A stretch of DNA of 64,000 bases from Siphonodentalium dalli (lineage: Eukaryota; Mollusca; Scaphopoda; Gadilida; Siphonodentaliidae). Both the position numbers and the translations under genes were made by a program. Location of the stretch: positions 115,619,509 through 115,683,508 of the forward strand of contig CP136068.1 of NCBI GenBank assembly GCA_032622095.1, given 5' to 3'. Below the pieces are notes generated by a model. The model worked only from the letters and a program-made list of their open reading frames with translations, did not search any database and was not told the DNA's origin. This document shows, piece by piece, positions 1 through 10,933 of the stretch; the stretch's first letter is position 1; every line of letters starts with the position of its first letter.

Positions 1-239
1 ATGAGACATCGACTGCTGCCCCATATTGTGAACTGTTGTCTATTGTCGTCGTGTTAATGGTGTAATATGAATACGTATTTGCTATGTCTATTGGTTTTTT
101 TTCTCGAGGTGGTTGGCGTTCGCGCCTGACGTAGGTTGAATCCTTTTCCCAGATAGCACAATGAGACATCGAATGCTGCCTCAGCATTGTGAACTGTTGT
201 CTATTGTCGTCGTGTTAATGGTGTAATATGAATACGTAT
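1..239. repeat. 161-bp tandem duplication, cut by window edge
   Basis: Bases 1-78 recur almost unchanged at 162-239: both stretches begin with an ATGAGACATCGA-type motif and run through a shared GTCGTCGTGTTAATGG motif. The period is 161 bp. The repeat starts at the first base, so the array may continue upstream of the window. No coding potential is evident; the 97-codon frame that follows (275-568) has no recognisable domain and no splice context. Confidence 0.8.
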
Positions 240-689
240 ATTTATTATACGCACAACAGTGCATTATAGAAAAAATGCGTTTAGATAAATATCGATATCA
301 CCCAGAAGGGGATATAGAAGAATATACTTTCTTTCACACTAGCTTGCGCGTGCGACCGATTCACTTGCGAGTACCAATACTGTTTCCGGTCTGTACTATT
401 GAAGAAGGTCAAAGTGAAAGAACCCATTGTAATATTCTAAATTATATTATATTCACTGATACAGTTATAATTAAAATCTATTTTATGTTGAAATTCGACA
501 TATTTATGGCGGAAATAAAGGGAAGAATACGGGAACTATATATTTATATTCTGCGGATGGTGAAGTAGCATTGTGAGAACAGGCATTGATCAGCTGATGG
601 CTTCAAAAATTATGCATCGATTGAAGACGATTGTGATATCATTTAACGTCTTAAGTGGTGAATTTCTTTGGAAATGCGTATAATAAAAA

Positions 690-849
690 GAATATCTAGT
701 GGGTTTTTTAGTGGATACCGAAAAATACGTCATTCGTGACCGCGACAAATGTTTATTTTCGCTCGCGGCAAGCCGCTCGCGAAAATAAACATTTGTCTCG
801 CTCACTCATGACATATTTTTCGGTATCCACTCAAAAACACTAGATATCC
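690..849. mobile_element. Foldback MITE, ~75-bp arms
   Basis: Two arms of about 75 bp (690-764 and 772-849) are inverted copies around a loop of a few bases. Shared arm motifs are ATATCTAGTG at the tips, GTGGATACCGAAAAATA in the middle and ACAAATGTTTATTTTCG near the centre. The structure could fold into one long hairpin. No flanking duplication could be assigned, so the superfamily is unknown. Confidence 0.8.
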
Positions 850-2809
850 TCTATATACACCGATACCATTAGTGTGTAAAGTATTTTTTTGTTATAAGCT
901 ATTATGAATGATGAGTCGATAACGGCAATAACACAGTGAAAATAGTCTCGTATTTTCAGTTCATTATGAACTCAAACTGAGCGATTCTACGCCGACTAAG
1001 AACCTAAAACAAATCCTGTTATAATCTTATAATGTGCTTATTTTGCTGATAAAACTTCGGCTTAGTTTGGCCTGTTTATGAATCTGATAAAATGGACAAA
1101 ATGTCATCGTTAACTAATTCCACGGTGAGCCTCACGATTCCTGTTTATTCATTATTAATTATTATTCTAGATAGGACAATATGTAGACTATCGGTTAGAA
1201 CCTATAGCCGTAAAGAAAATGGTATTGTGGACAAATTAAATATTACAAAACATATTTTATTTTGAGCCACTTGCATGCACAACACACAATGACTGAGCCA
1301 AGATCTAGCAGGGACTTGATCTCAAGAATGGGGGATAAACTAAACTTATACAATTTAAAAAAATAATAGAACAACACCTCTTACCTATTCGCACTTGTCG
1401 CATACCTTTTAAGATTCTACCCGACATGATGAAACAATTCATTTATGTCAGCTACCGTAACATTCTGGATTAACATTCCACCAGAAGCCGGTATATGTGA
1501 AGCTGTATCTGATTTAAAGATATTTCTCTCTACCGATCGGATTGCCATACCGTCATACTACTATTCGGCTATACTATTAAGTATTTCCCGGCAACACATA
1601 GCCTAAACATAACTATTTTTAAATATCACATATTATCGTGCACTTGGTTTGCTATAGGCATATTGTGGTACCATGTTTACATGCGAAACAGGCATGTACC
1701 ATGAGCACCGTACATGTAAAATTATATATGTAGTTAATTGATGTACATTGCATGTAACGGTTGTATGTTGTACACATGTAGCACGACTATATCGTAACAT
1801 TCAAATAAAACTGATGTGATCAGATTCAGATCCAGAGATCCACCTAGGTGGATGATGTAGCCCTACGCACTAGCGTAGACATGCAAACTCCATCTCAGTG
1901 GTATTCGCAAGTTCGTTCGAAACCCCAAGAATCATTATATTCAGTATAAATCAATCAACCACATACATCATGCATACTATATTTTTAAAATGATAAGTGT
2001 GATTTACAATAATAACAACCGATTGATAAATCATGATGAGTGTAAAGTCATGATATATTGCATAGTTATATATAGATTATCTCCAACTAGTTATGTTGGG
2101 ATAGAAGATTTTATGAAACGAGTTTGAAGATTTTAAAAGATCGTGTATATCACATGAACAAACTAGAGCTTTGTGCCATTTTTACAAAACAAAACTCTCA
2201 AAAGAAGCTTAAGCATGCATACATGTATACCTCGTTGGCCGAGACGCTTCGCATCCGTATACGACAGTATTGAGTGCTCAGTATTGCGACGAAAAATATA
2301 GTCCCCCAATTTGCCTCAGTGTTTCTGTGTCTATTTTCGTTAGTACAACGAAGTTGGACAAGAATTGAACTCCTTAATGAAGAAATCAATCATTTTGCAT
2401 TGCCCAGTTGTGGTGTCATGCGCGGCTTTTCAAAAATAGTATTAATGCGCCTAATCAATGTAAAGTAACTTTGTTGGCGCGCTGCCAAGTTGAGGGAAGC
2501 ACGCTCTTATTCGCCACTAGTCATACAGTGATATAAGGAAATATGTAACGTCTTTTTAATGTTATAATAGGGGTTGCGTGTGATATACACCAATTATATA
2601 TGATACTGATATCACCACGCTATCATAACTGTATGAGTAAGCCGATAAAGCACTGTGTATTTTTCAATTGTACAGTGCCCCATCCTCGTGTTCACCATTG
2701 TGAATCCATTCAGTATATAAATGGCTAAATATTTTGTTGGATACCGCTGTAGTCTTCGTTTATAACGGGAGACTGTCCCTACATCGAGCCAGTGTACAAG
2801 TAATTAGTC
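850..2809. other. AT-rich intergenic stretch, nothing recognised
   Basis: About 2 kb of AT-rich sequence without a recognisable protein domain. Open frames are 65 codons or shorter and have no family resemblance. A tRNA B-box-like string at 1915-1926 lacks a convincing A box. Bases 900-1060 loosely resemble the repeat family at 8995-9360 and 36200-36580. Confidence 0.5.
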
Positions 2810-2813
2810 TTAA

Positions 2814-3207
2814 CCCTTTACCCAACAAACCGGCCAAAACCGGCCAAATAAAGCTTCAACAGCCTAAAATATCTTCGGTCTGTCTCAATAGAACCATACA
2901 AATATGGATATTATTGGAACCGGCTCCTTGACCACATTGTGATAGTTACAGTTATGCCCTGTGCCAATGCATTCTCTTATATATGCGAGTCGACCATAGG
3001 TAGCCTCGCATATATATAAGAGAATGCATTGGCCTAAAAAATATATTTGTGTAGCACTTTTTACCATTTTTTCTTACATTCTTTAACAATTTTATAATTT
3101 TTAATGTGTTAAGCCAATGCATTCTCTTATATATGCGAGGCGACCTATGGTCGACTCCCATATATAAGAGAATGCATTGGCACAGGGCCCTTCTGTTGGG
3201 TAAAGGG
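2814..3207. mobile_element. TTAA-flanked (piggyBac-like) MITE carrying the hairpin cassette, copy 1
   Basis: Both ends carry a perfect 14-bp inverted repeat (CCCTTTACCCAACA) and abut TTAA (2810-2813 and 3208-3211), the target used by piggyBac transposases. No transposase is encoded, so it would be non-autonomous. Inside lie two ~67-bp near-palindromic hairpins, 2964-3032 and 3114-3180, the second being the reverse complement of the first, around an AT-rich spacer with one TTCTTACATTCTTTAACA motif. A near-identical copy lies at 39524-39914. The piggyBac assignment is inferred from the ends and target only. Confidence 0.88.
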
Positions 3208-3235
3208 TTAATCTATTGAACAAACAATATGCAAC

Positions 3236-3480
3236 AAACGAATTAATTTGAGACACGAATGAGTGCCAAATACACTAATTTACTGTATGTACGATGTAAA
3301 CAACATGGCCTTCTACTCATTTTATTTATAAATATCAGGTTGTTATACGTTGTTCCTTGTGTACATGAGTGTACTTAACAAACATTCTTGATTTATATTA
3401 ATTAATTTATTGGATTTGTTCTGTTGAGTATATTACGTATAATAGGAGATGGTCACACAAATGCTGGATTTTGGTACAGG
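3236..3480. repeat. Degenerate relative of the 4361-4705 foldback
   Basis: The block shares order and wording with the right half of the 4361-4705 element: a GTAAACAACATGG-like motif, a GAGTGTA motif, TTCTGTTGAGTAT, then GAGATGGTC and a GGTACAG end. It is diverged and lacks the second half, so it is probably an old truncated copy. Confidence 0.45.
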
Positions 3481-3565
3481 CTTCCTTTAGCCAGGTCCGA
3501 ATAAGACCAGATATATATGCATGCACGTTTAGAGATAACAATCGAGTCGCCACACGAATTATAGC

Positions 3566-4077
3566 AAGTCAGGAACATCCTGAATTCCACTATTATGGCT
3601 ATATTCCACTATTATAGTGGTATTTGACCATTACCGTTTTGTTAATTTGAGAAAATAGGGATAATCCAATATCATATTTCACACAAATATTATTCAAAAT
3701 CAGGTCGCACTAATTCGGTATCATACATATAGTTTGTCCAGGAGAAAGATTTATCATGACGGCACACGATAAGCAACTCAATTAGCATTCAATTAGTTGA
3801 AATACTGTTATGAAGGAGTGATTGAGTCATCCTGCTATTGTCATTTAGAACGGGATATATTAGTAATATTATAATGTTATTGAATATCAAAGCTGGCGCA
3901 AAAGATCGCACAACGAATTTTGTCGGAAGACTGTTTATTCGCTGCGATATTGTTAAGAGTGACATTGGCTGTGCACTGGTATGCACCGTCTTCTATTCCG
4001 GACGCAAATAAAGGAAACATGAATATGTTATAATCAAATATCACTATAATAGTGGAATTCAGGATGTGTCTGACCTG
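3566..4077. mobile_element. MITE family M, copy 1
   Basis: Inverted ends share an ACATCCTGAATTCCACTA motif (3574-3591 and complement at 4044-4066). The hexamer TATAGC occurs just outside each end (3560-3565, 4078-4083) and may be the target duplication. The left end contains an internal duplication of the CCACTATTAT motif. The middle, around 3780-3990, is clearly related to 17260-17450, which identifies a second copy at 17031-17556. No reading frame resembles a transposase. Confidence 0.72.
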
Positions 4078-4360
4078 TATAGCCCAGCTTTGCGCACTAT
4101 ACGATAGTTATATATCCGACGTGTTGATTCGGATTCAACAGTGATGAGTCAATGGAATTATCTGAAATGGATAACGCGATTAAAGGTGTTCTCAAATGAA
4201 AACGAGCGAGAAAGTGTGTCAATATAATAGGATTATTGACAAAGTCTTGTGGCATATATTTCGCCCTGTGAAATCTCAATACAAAATTAGTCCAGATAAC
4301 AATAAATTTATAACCTCGTAGCTAAACAAATGATAGTCTGAGCGTGTTATGTGTTATTAA

Positions 4361-4705
4361 AGGGGTGATGTACACTAAATCCAGCCATTTATGGGACCAT
4401 CTGATTTTATACTCACCATAATATATGTAACAAATGAATGAATTTGAGTCATGGATTAGTCAAAAATACGCTTGCTTGCTCTATGACAATGCATACAACA
4501 TGGTAATTATGATGAACATGAATTTATGACTGTAGTCATAAAATCATTTTCATTATAATTACCATGTTGTTTACATCTTTAGTGGAGCACACGAGTGTAT
4601 TCTGCACTAATCGATGGCTCAAATTCATTCATTTGTTACAAATATTCTGTTGAGTATAAAATGAGATGGTCCCATAAATGACCTGATTTAGTGTACAGTA
4701 CCCCT
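4361..4705. mobile_element. Foldback MITE with TTAA flanks
   Basis: The ends are inverted copies (AGGGGTGATGTACACTAAATC against AGGGGTACTGTACACTAAATC), each next to TTAA (4357-4360, 4706-4709). The arms extend inward for over 100 bp: motifs such as GAGATGGTCCCATAAATG, GAATGAATTTGAG and AACATGGTAATTATGA recur inverted. The centre is a short palindrome near 4530. Sequence at 3236-3480 is a decayed relative. Confidence 0.82.
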
Positions 4706-5440
4706 TTAAGGCCTGGCTAACAAAACTGTTAAATCAAGTCATGGATATAAGAAAATGTAGATCAGTTTGAAAAAATAAAGAGCGTCCATTGTTAATGTCT
4801 TACAGGTATGGTAAATATATAGGGCATTTGTCTCGCTTCTTCGTGAGCGGTGGATACCAGCTGGAAATTGTTTGAGATTGACAAGTTGTTTGCAGAGTAT
4901 AATTATACGGCATGTATATTGGAATTTTGTCACAAATGTATCGATCTTTTTCAAAATTATAATTTGTAGGTTCAAATGAAATTAAGACATACGAATGCGT
5001 TCAAACTAGTCTCCGGGAGGCATTGGCTGAACTTGACAATTTCACAAACAATTTCAGGGTTGAGAGTCAATAAAGACAAATGTCAACTAGTATGGCAGGG
5101 AACAACACAAGAACTGTATTTTCCACGCCTGTCACAAAATGCCAAATTAAAGTATCATAACCCTTCACTGCACTAGGGATAACATTCAGTTATCACTCGC
5201 CAGTCATTATAGATCTAAACAACTACACATATAAGATTGAAGAAATCCGACTGTCTATCAATAAATTGAAAAACAGGTCATCTGATCCCGACGCTGATAC
5301 ACTTAATTTCAGCTCATGCCAAATCAGAATAAACAAGTATTAGACGTCCTTAATACACACTGCTACTCAAGTTCATCTAGAATGGAAAACGTTACAGAAT
5401 ACAATGAACATAACTCTTTCAGAAGTATGAGGATGTATTA

Positions 5441-5900
5441 TGTGACCCGCCATATCAAATCCAGTCGGAAGTCGGGATTTTTTTTTACCCTGTGCCAATG
5501 CATTCTCTTATATAGGCGAGTCGACCATAGGTCGCCTCGCATATATAAGAGAATGCATTGGCCTAACAATTTTTTACAATTTTAAGAATTTTTTCTTGTA
5601 TTCTTTAACAATTTTATAATTTCACCCATACAGAGCCCCAGACAAACATGAGCAGACGACACTCTTATATATGCTTCTATATATGTTTGGGCTCCCTGCA
5701 GGGTAATGGATTTTTTTAATTTTATGTCCTAAAAATTTTAAGAACCATTTATTTAAAAAAAATGATAAAAAATTGTTAGGCCAATGCATTCTCTTATATA
5801 TGCGAGGCGACATATGGTCGACTCGCATATATAAGAGAATGCATTGGCACAGGGTAAAAAAAATCCCGACATTCGACTGGATTTGATATGGCGGGTCACA
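5441..5900. mobile_element. TA-flanked MITE carrying the hairpin cassette, copy A
   Basis: The element runs from TGTGACCCGCCATATC to its inverted copy ending GGGTCACA, with TA at both borders (5439-5440, 5901-5902), as in Tc1/mariner-type insertion. The ~50-bp inverted ends lead directly into the hairpin cassette: hairpins at 5495-5561 and 5781-5847. Between them is a third imperfect hairpin, with GAGCCCC near 5631 pairing with GGGCTCC near 5690. No transposase is present. Sister copies are 35768-36186 and 54686-55149. Confidence 0.87.
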
Positions 5901-6129
5901 TATATCTATTCCTTTATAGATGCTAATACAAATAAATTGGGCCAGAAGGTGCAGCATATCCATATCTGCCCGCGACTTCCACTTTCTGGCGCGACGTTTT
6001 ACGTGCATGCCGGAGGTTTCTCTAAATTACCAGTCAAGAGCCTATATACATTACTAGCAGGTGGATCCAACTTCGTTCGGACTGTTTCCCCTCTGCTTTT
6101 CGGCGAATTGCGCGATTTGACTTTGAATT

Positions 6130-6564
6130 GTCGATTTTGAAGCTCAAGGTCAGGTGGGGTCACGATTTGACCCGTCCAAAAAACTGCCCGGACAAAAGTA
6201 CCCGACAAAACACTCAGTGGACAAAAGTAACTCTATGTATCAAATTTCGTGGAAATCTCATCAAAATTCGCGATTTGACCTTGAATTGACCCGATTTCAA
6301 GATCAATGTCACGTCGCACGGGCAAATGAATAGGCTTATGTGACTCCCCATTCGAAAGTATCCCTAGACACTAATTTTCATCGAAATCCCGTGATATTCG
6401 GGCGTTTTACCTTGAAATGACCCGATTTCAAGGTCAAGGTCACGTCGCATGGGCAAATTAACAGGCCCTTGCCACTCCACGACCGAAAGTACCCCACATA
6501 CTAAGTTTCATCGAAATCGGTTCGGTCGTTTTCGAGTCCATCGCGAACACACAGACAGACACCA
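6130..6564 (+). repeat. LINE-like 3' UTR with internal ~150-bp repeats
   Basis: Three related units contain a GACCCGATTTCAAG-type motif, a GTCACGTCGCA motif and an ACTAAGTTTCATCGAAAT motif. The last unit ends in a CGAACACACAGACAGACACC tail. Tails with TTTCATCGAAATC followed by (ACAG)n are typical of RTE/Proto2-type non-LTR retrotransposon 3' ends in marine invertebrates. No reverse transcriptase frame is visible upstream, so this is at best a truncated copy. Confidence 0.55.
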
Positions 6565-7822
6565 CCCCCGTGTACGTGGTATCGCCAAAACCGAGGGTAT
6601 CGCCAAAACCGAGAATATGGGAAAGTCATTTTCACGTATATGATATGGGGATACGTTTGTTTCTCATCGTAATACAGACATCGAGCATCGTATGTGTATG
6701 TCCACACGAAGCAGGAGTTTTTATCAACCAGTTGTCATTTAGTTTTCCCAGATCAGACCATTATTATTTTTTTGGCGAATTTTTTCAATGGTGTTTTTGC
6801 TTTTGCTCACTCAAAATTTCGAGAACAACCATTCACTAGTATACTAGTGACTCTTATAAAAGCCAGAATTGCATAATTTGGAGCAATACGATATATGTAT
6901 ATTCGAAAAGATGATTCGGTTTCATTGTCGCGTAACGGTCTACTCGAGTGGGAACGAGTCATAAAGTCTGTAAAATAAACATGATTATAACAAATCGTTG
7001 ATACACCGTAGCGTGTCGTCCGGCATGTGTGGTCTATATACAAACTCCAAGCATGTTAATACTAAACGAATAACCGATTAGCTGCATGCATGCGAACGTC
7101 AGCATTCACGTGCGTGTGATCAAGGCATCGCGTTATCATTCATTCACGTTCTTGAGATCGCAAATCTGAATGCTGAGATGGATGTTCAATTAATTTCAAT
7201 TGAAACACATTCATAATATATATGCACAGAATATTTCGAATATGTTATGGATTCATATTTCAGATGACATTCGCAGTTCAATTGATCAGTCTCAGATACA
7301 CATAAAAACACTCGAAAACTCATCAGAGCTCCTTAAATAATACGCATATGTACTGCACAGAAACTCGGCGTTTGGTCGCATCTTCATCTGTGCCGTTCGC
7401 TTCTTTCTGGACCGACAGTGGTCCCTTCATATCGCGCGGATATTGAGAACGATACGGATTTTTTAAATTCTGTCAAATCCAATGCTTCATTGACAGATTC
7501 AACTATATACCGGCATTTGTTTTGGAAGCGTGGAAGTCCAGAAACTATACTAGTGAATTGTTGTTCTCGAAAATTTGAGTGAGCAAAAGCAAAAACACCA
7601 TTGAAAAAATTCGCCAAAAAATATTAATGGTCTGATCTTGGAAAACTGATTGACAACTGGTTGATAAATACTCCTGCTTCGTGTGGACATACACATACGA
7701 TGCTCGATGTCTGTTTTACGATGAGAAACAAACATATCCCCATATCATATACGTGAAAATGACTTTCCCATATTCTCGGTTTTGGCGATACCCTCGGTTT
7801 TGGCGATACCACGTACACGGGG
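6565..7822. repeat. Inverted pair of ~280-bp arms, ~700-bp spacer
   Basis: Bases 6565-6844 reappear inverted at 7546-7822 with few differences. Shared stretches include a duplicated ATCGCCAAAACCGAG motif, CCACACGAAGCAGGAGT and GGTGTTTTTGCTTTTGCTCA. The inner edges carry the palindromic ACTAGT. Several overlapping short frames in both arms are shadows of the repeat. The 7822 side borders a G homopolymer run and an ACACACAGACACAC tract resembling the left flank, so both arms may derive from the same LINE-like tail family. Confidence 0.82.
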
Positions 7823-7978
7823 GGGGGGGGGGACACACAGACACACATATCTTCCAAAATATATAATAGATGATCGGATTATATGGACAAAATAAGAAAC
7901 GATAACTGTGAACGAGTGGAGAGAAATGTATCAATTGTATTAACTATCTTTGCACTACTAGGATCTAGAAGACAATGG

Positions 7979-8777
7979 CCGGATTCGTCATCTCAGGTTT
8001 AAACCTGGTCTACGTAAACCTCTAGGTTTAAACCGCCGTGAGTCAGCTAAATCCGTGGGTTAAACCCGAGACCGCAGGTCTAAGTGACGCATTCGTCATC
8101 TCTGGTTTAAACCTGGTCCAGCTAGACCAACGGTTTAGTAGTAGTGTCTCTGTATCGTCGAGATAATTAATCGTACTTTCCTAATGCGGACCGCCTCGTT
8201 TTATTGATTGCGAAAATCAATAATAACGACAGCGAATATATCTTGATTGGAAATTTATATACGAGAGGCACTCACAGCTATAAAGTGTGTGGGGATAAGT
8301 TTTTGTCAATTTCGATATTGTTTTTGTGTTCTATAAGCTTAAACCGGCAACAAAACCATCTAATTCGGCGGTCCAGCTAAACAATCTTTACCGAGGCTAA
8401 ACCTGAGATGACGAATCCGTCTTTTCTTCATCGCGGTTTAGAATTGTCAAACAATCAGTCAAAGGATGGAGCTGTAAATAATCTGGAGTGAGGGCGTATC
8501 TAAGTGGCGACTGCAGACTGGTGTTATTATGTCACAGTTGATTCACTCGCACGCGATAATTGAGGACGTGTCAGTAAGCATTACATCAGCCTGCCTTTTG
8601 TTCCGCTTGCTAACAGGGTAGTTTGACTGCGTGCTCATATCACCGACTGGAGTTGTCAATCAGCTGGCCACTAAACGACAAAAACGCCTACTTAGAGCCG
8701 GGTTGGCTGGACCGCCAATGGGGGTTTAAACCAGGTTTAAACTCGGAGGTTTAAACCGGAGATGACGAATCGGGCAA
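7979..8777. mobile_element. Inverted-repeat element with GGTTTAAACC motifs
   Basis: The outer ends are inverted copies of GATTCGTCATCTC followed by GGTTTAAACC (7985-8007 and complement at 8749-8774). A second, inner inverted pair of the same motif lies at about 8088-8110 and 8398-8417, which suggests one copy inserted into another or a duplicated subterminal region. GGTTTAAAC-type motifs recur through the interior. No matching flanking duplication was found, so the superfamily is undetermined. Confidence 0.6.
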
Positions 8778-8994
8778 CAGGGTCTTTAAGTTTGCTTTCA
8801 AGAAAAGTCCATGGCCCGATAATTCCAAACAATATTTTATTACTGACTCGCCAAAACCGGGGAGGAATATACTTCTATAACACATTCATCATTAAAAATA
8901 TAAACCCCTCATCGTCAAACATTCGTAAACGGAACAGCGATTTAAGCATGGACACCCCATGACAGCAGATACTGTTCAACCCTTTCAAACTACT

Positions 8995-9360
8995 ACCGCA
9001 GCCTGTTCTACCGGAAAACCGCACATTATCTGCTTATAATAGAGCTTGTTTTTGGCAGATAATCTGCTTAGAGTCGACTCATTTTGAGTCGGTAATGTTC
9101 TGAAAATGAGAGCGTTTTAGTTACATCGACTCACAATGAGGCGATTCTAAGAAAATCATATGCTGACGATGACACAAATAAGCGAACTCACGACTTAACG
9201 TATATTTTCACTGTGACCCGCGCCATAAAACGAAATAACGGATGTTAGTCCACTATCTGCTTATTTGAGAATCTAGTAATCACATTATGTACCTATCTCA
9301 CATTGTAGGTCGATTATGTGCGTATTTTCGCGAGGAAATGTTGACTACCCGATAATAAAT
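8995..9360 (-). repeat. Dispersed ~370-bp repeat, inverted relative to 36200-36580
   Basis: Read on the minus strand this matches 36200-36580: CATTATCTGCTTATAA at one end, a TCGACTCA/ATGAGGCGATTC block, CATAAAACGAAATAACGGA in the middle and a CGCGAGGA motif at the far end. The shared outer motif near 9025 (ACATTATCTGCTTATA) could be part of a terminal repeat. No coding content is recognised. Confidence 0.6.
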
Positions 9361-10380
9361 TTCGTTAGTTCTAATAGTGTATAATCACTAGGATCATCGG
9401 ATCGAATAAAGTATTGAAAAACATGCGCATAGTAACAGATTGATCACGCAAAAGGCGTCGTGCAACAATGATTAGTATTCAGATTTTCATGATTGTCCTA
9501 CGGTAATAATTTTTTTAAAGATGTTGAAGCTTGGTTCGCAAAATCCGGTTTTATATATATCTACATCAAAGGAAAGTTTGCTCCTACTACCCACATCATA
9601 CAACAAAAACAAAACAACTATCAAGTTGATCAAGCGATTGAAGTAGTATGTTTATAACACAAAGTGCACTCCGGACATCATGTCTTTAAAGTCACTTCGT
9701 TTGGAAAGTAAGAATATATGTAGAATTAAACATAGTGTTTCTCTTAACAACGACCATATCTACGAATTCGACTATGAGTGGTATCCAGCTATGAGGGCAA
9801 GCAACATAGTGTATTATGCATGCATATAGTGTACAAAATTAGCCAATGTCTCCCTCTAGATTTTCCCATACATCAAAAACAATAACCTACATTGCTATTT
9901 ACTTTAACATACTTCTCGGTTAACGTAACTTTATCTCATTACTGCCAACGCATGGGAATCGTCCACTCAGTTCAATGTTAAAAAAGAGCATACCACATAC
10001 GCGAATTTATCGTGAAAACAAAGGAGCACCAATCCCTTCTTTATATTTATGATTGATATGAATGCATGTCTATGTTTTTGTATATGTTTGCAAGTGAATA
10101 TGAAAATATAAATATCAAACGAAAAAAAAATACGTTCAAATAAAATCCACAAATAAGTCTATTGACTGTTTACTCGCCAGCTTACCTCAGATCCATTTTG
10201 TCACATAAGGTAGTTAATATATGGCTATTATTTTAGGGCGTCGTTGCGTAACGAGGCATTGCAAAAAATGTCTGTCCTCACATGTGAAAAAAATAAAGGA
10301 ACTCATTATTGATTCTAAACAATATATATTCTTTAAGAATGACATCCATGTCAGAAAATTTAACAAACTGTGGTTCTTGG
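9361..10380. other. Intergenic, nothing recognised
   Basis: About 1 kb of AT-rich sequence. The 61-codon minus-strand frame at 9967-10152 is low-complexity Phe/Ile-rich and shows no motif. Confidence 0.4.
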
Positions 10381-10458
10381 CAAATTAAATAAGTCGCTCT
10401 TCAAAAGCTTTCGGCTTTAGGCCTTCCTCAGTTGATATTATTCAGACAAAATCACATG
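10381..10458. repeat. Left arm of 78-bp inverted repeat with hammerhead-like core
   Basis: These 78 bases are the reverse complement of 10856-10933 with a single difference. Read on the minus strand the arm contains CTGAGGA, a short GGCC-type hairpin and GAAAG, the order of the conserved boxes of a hammerhead ribozyme (CUGANGA, stem II, GAAA). Penelope-like elements are known to carry hammerhead motifs in their terminal repeats. Stem III and the cleavage site could not be placed convincingly. Confidence 0.85.
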
Positions 10459-10730
10459 CTTTGTTTGATATGTGGATCCGCTGTGTACGTTGGCGAGACA
10501 GAGAGACAATTGTCGGAAAGGATTCTTGAACATCTGAGGGACATTAGACTTCACGATGATAAGCCAGCCTATGGACATTTTAATCATCCGGGACATTCCA
10601 TTGACAACATAAGGGTATCGGTTTTTAGAAAAGGTCAATGGGAATAAACATCTGAGACTGATACGTGAAAACCATTGGATAGCAAAGTTGAAAACCCGGA
10701 CTGGCCACGGATTCAACGCTAGAGGAAATG
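10432..10730 (+). pseudogene. Frameshifted GIY-YIG endonuclease fragment, Penelope-like
   Basis: The first frame encodes C-x2-C, then a YVGET block followed by Arg and Glu-His residues (ERQLSERILEHLRDIRL) and a later H-x3-GHS segment. This matches the GIY-YIG endonuclease of Penelope-like retroelements, which nicks the target DNA for target-primed reverse transcription. The frame stops after GQWE at 10647. Homology continues in another frame from about 10636 with VNGNKHLRLIRENHWI and a TGHGFNAR-like end, so a frameshift has broken it. The reverse transcriptase that should precede it is absent. The start at 10432 lies inside the inverted-repeat arm and is not a real initiation site. Confidence 0.8.
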
Positions 10731-10855
10731 GCGCCAACTTCTGGATGTCAATGCTGCGATAGCGTTGCTTGGTGTTTGACGTTCTCTGACGAAAGACCTT
10801 TAACGTCATTGTGTAATATCCGCCATTATTATTTGTATGTTTATCTGAATGCCAC

Positions 10856-10933
10856 CATGTGATTTTGTCTGAATAATATCAACTGAGGAAGGCCTAAGGC
10901 CGAAAGCTTTTGAAGAGCGACTTATTTAATTTG
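10856..10933. repeat. Right arm of 78-bp inverted repeat with hammerhead-like core
   Basis: Reverse complement of 10381-10458 at 77 of 78 positions. The plus strand reads CTGAGGA, A, GGCC, TAA, GGCC, GAAAG at 10883-10907. The one difference from the left arm lies in this stem: here GGCC/GGCC pairs fully, whereas the left arm has GGCC/AGCC. Near identity of arms flanking a decayed gene suggests recent inversion-duplication or gene conversion. Confidence 0.85.

Noticed and set aside
1900-1935. tRNA-like B box (GTTCGAAACCCC)
   Set aside because: No matching A box or cloverleaf could be drawn around it; probably chance.
5622-6140. 128- and 98-codon frames near 5.6-6.1 kb
   Set aside because: They run through the MITE hairpins (the translated hairpin appears in several frames) and show no domain.
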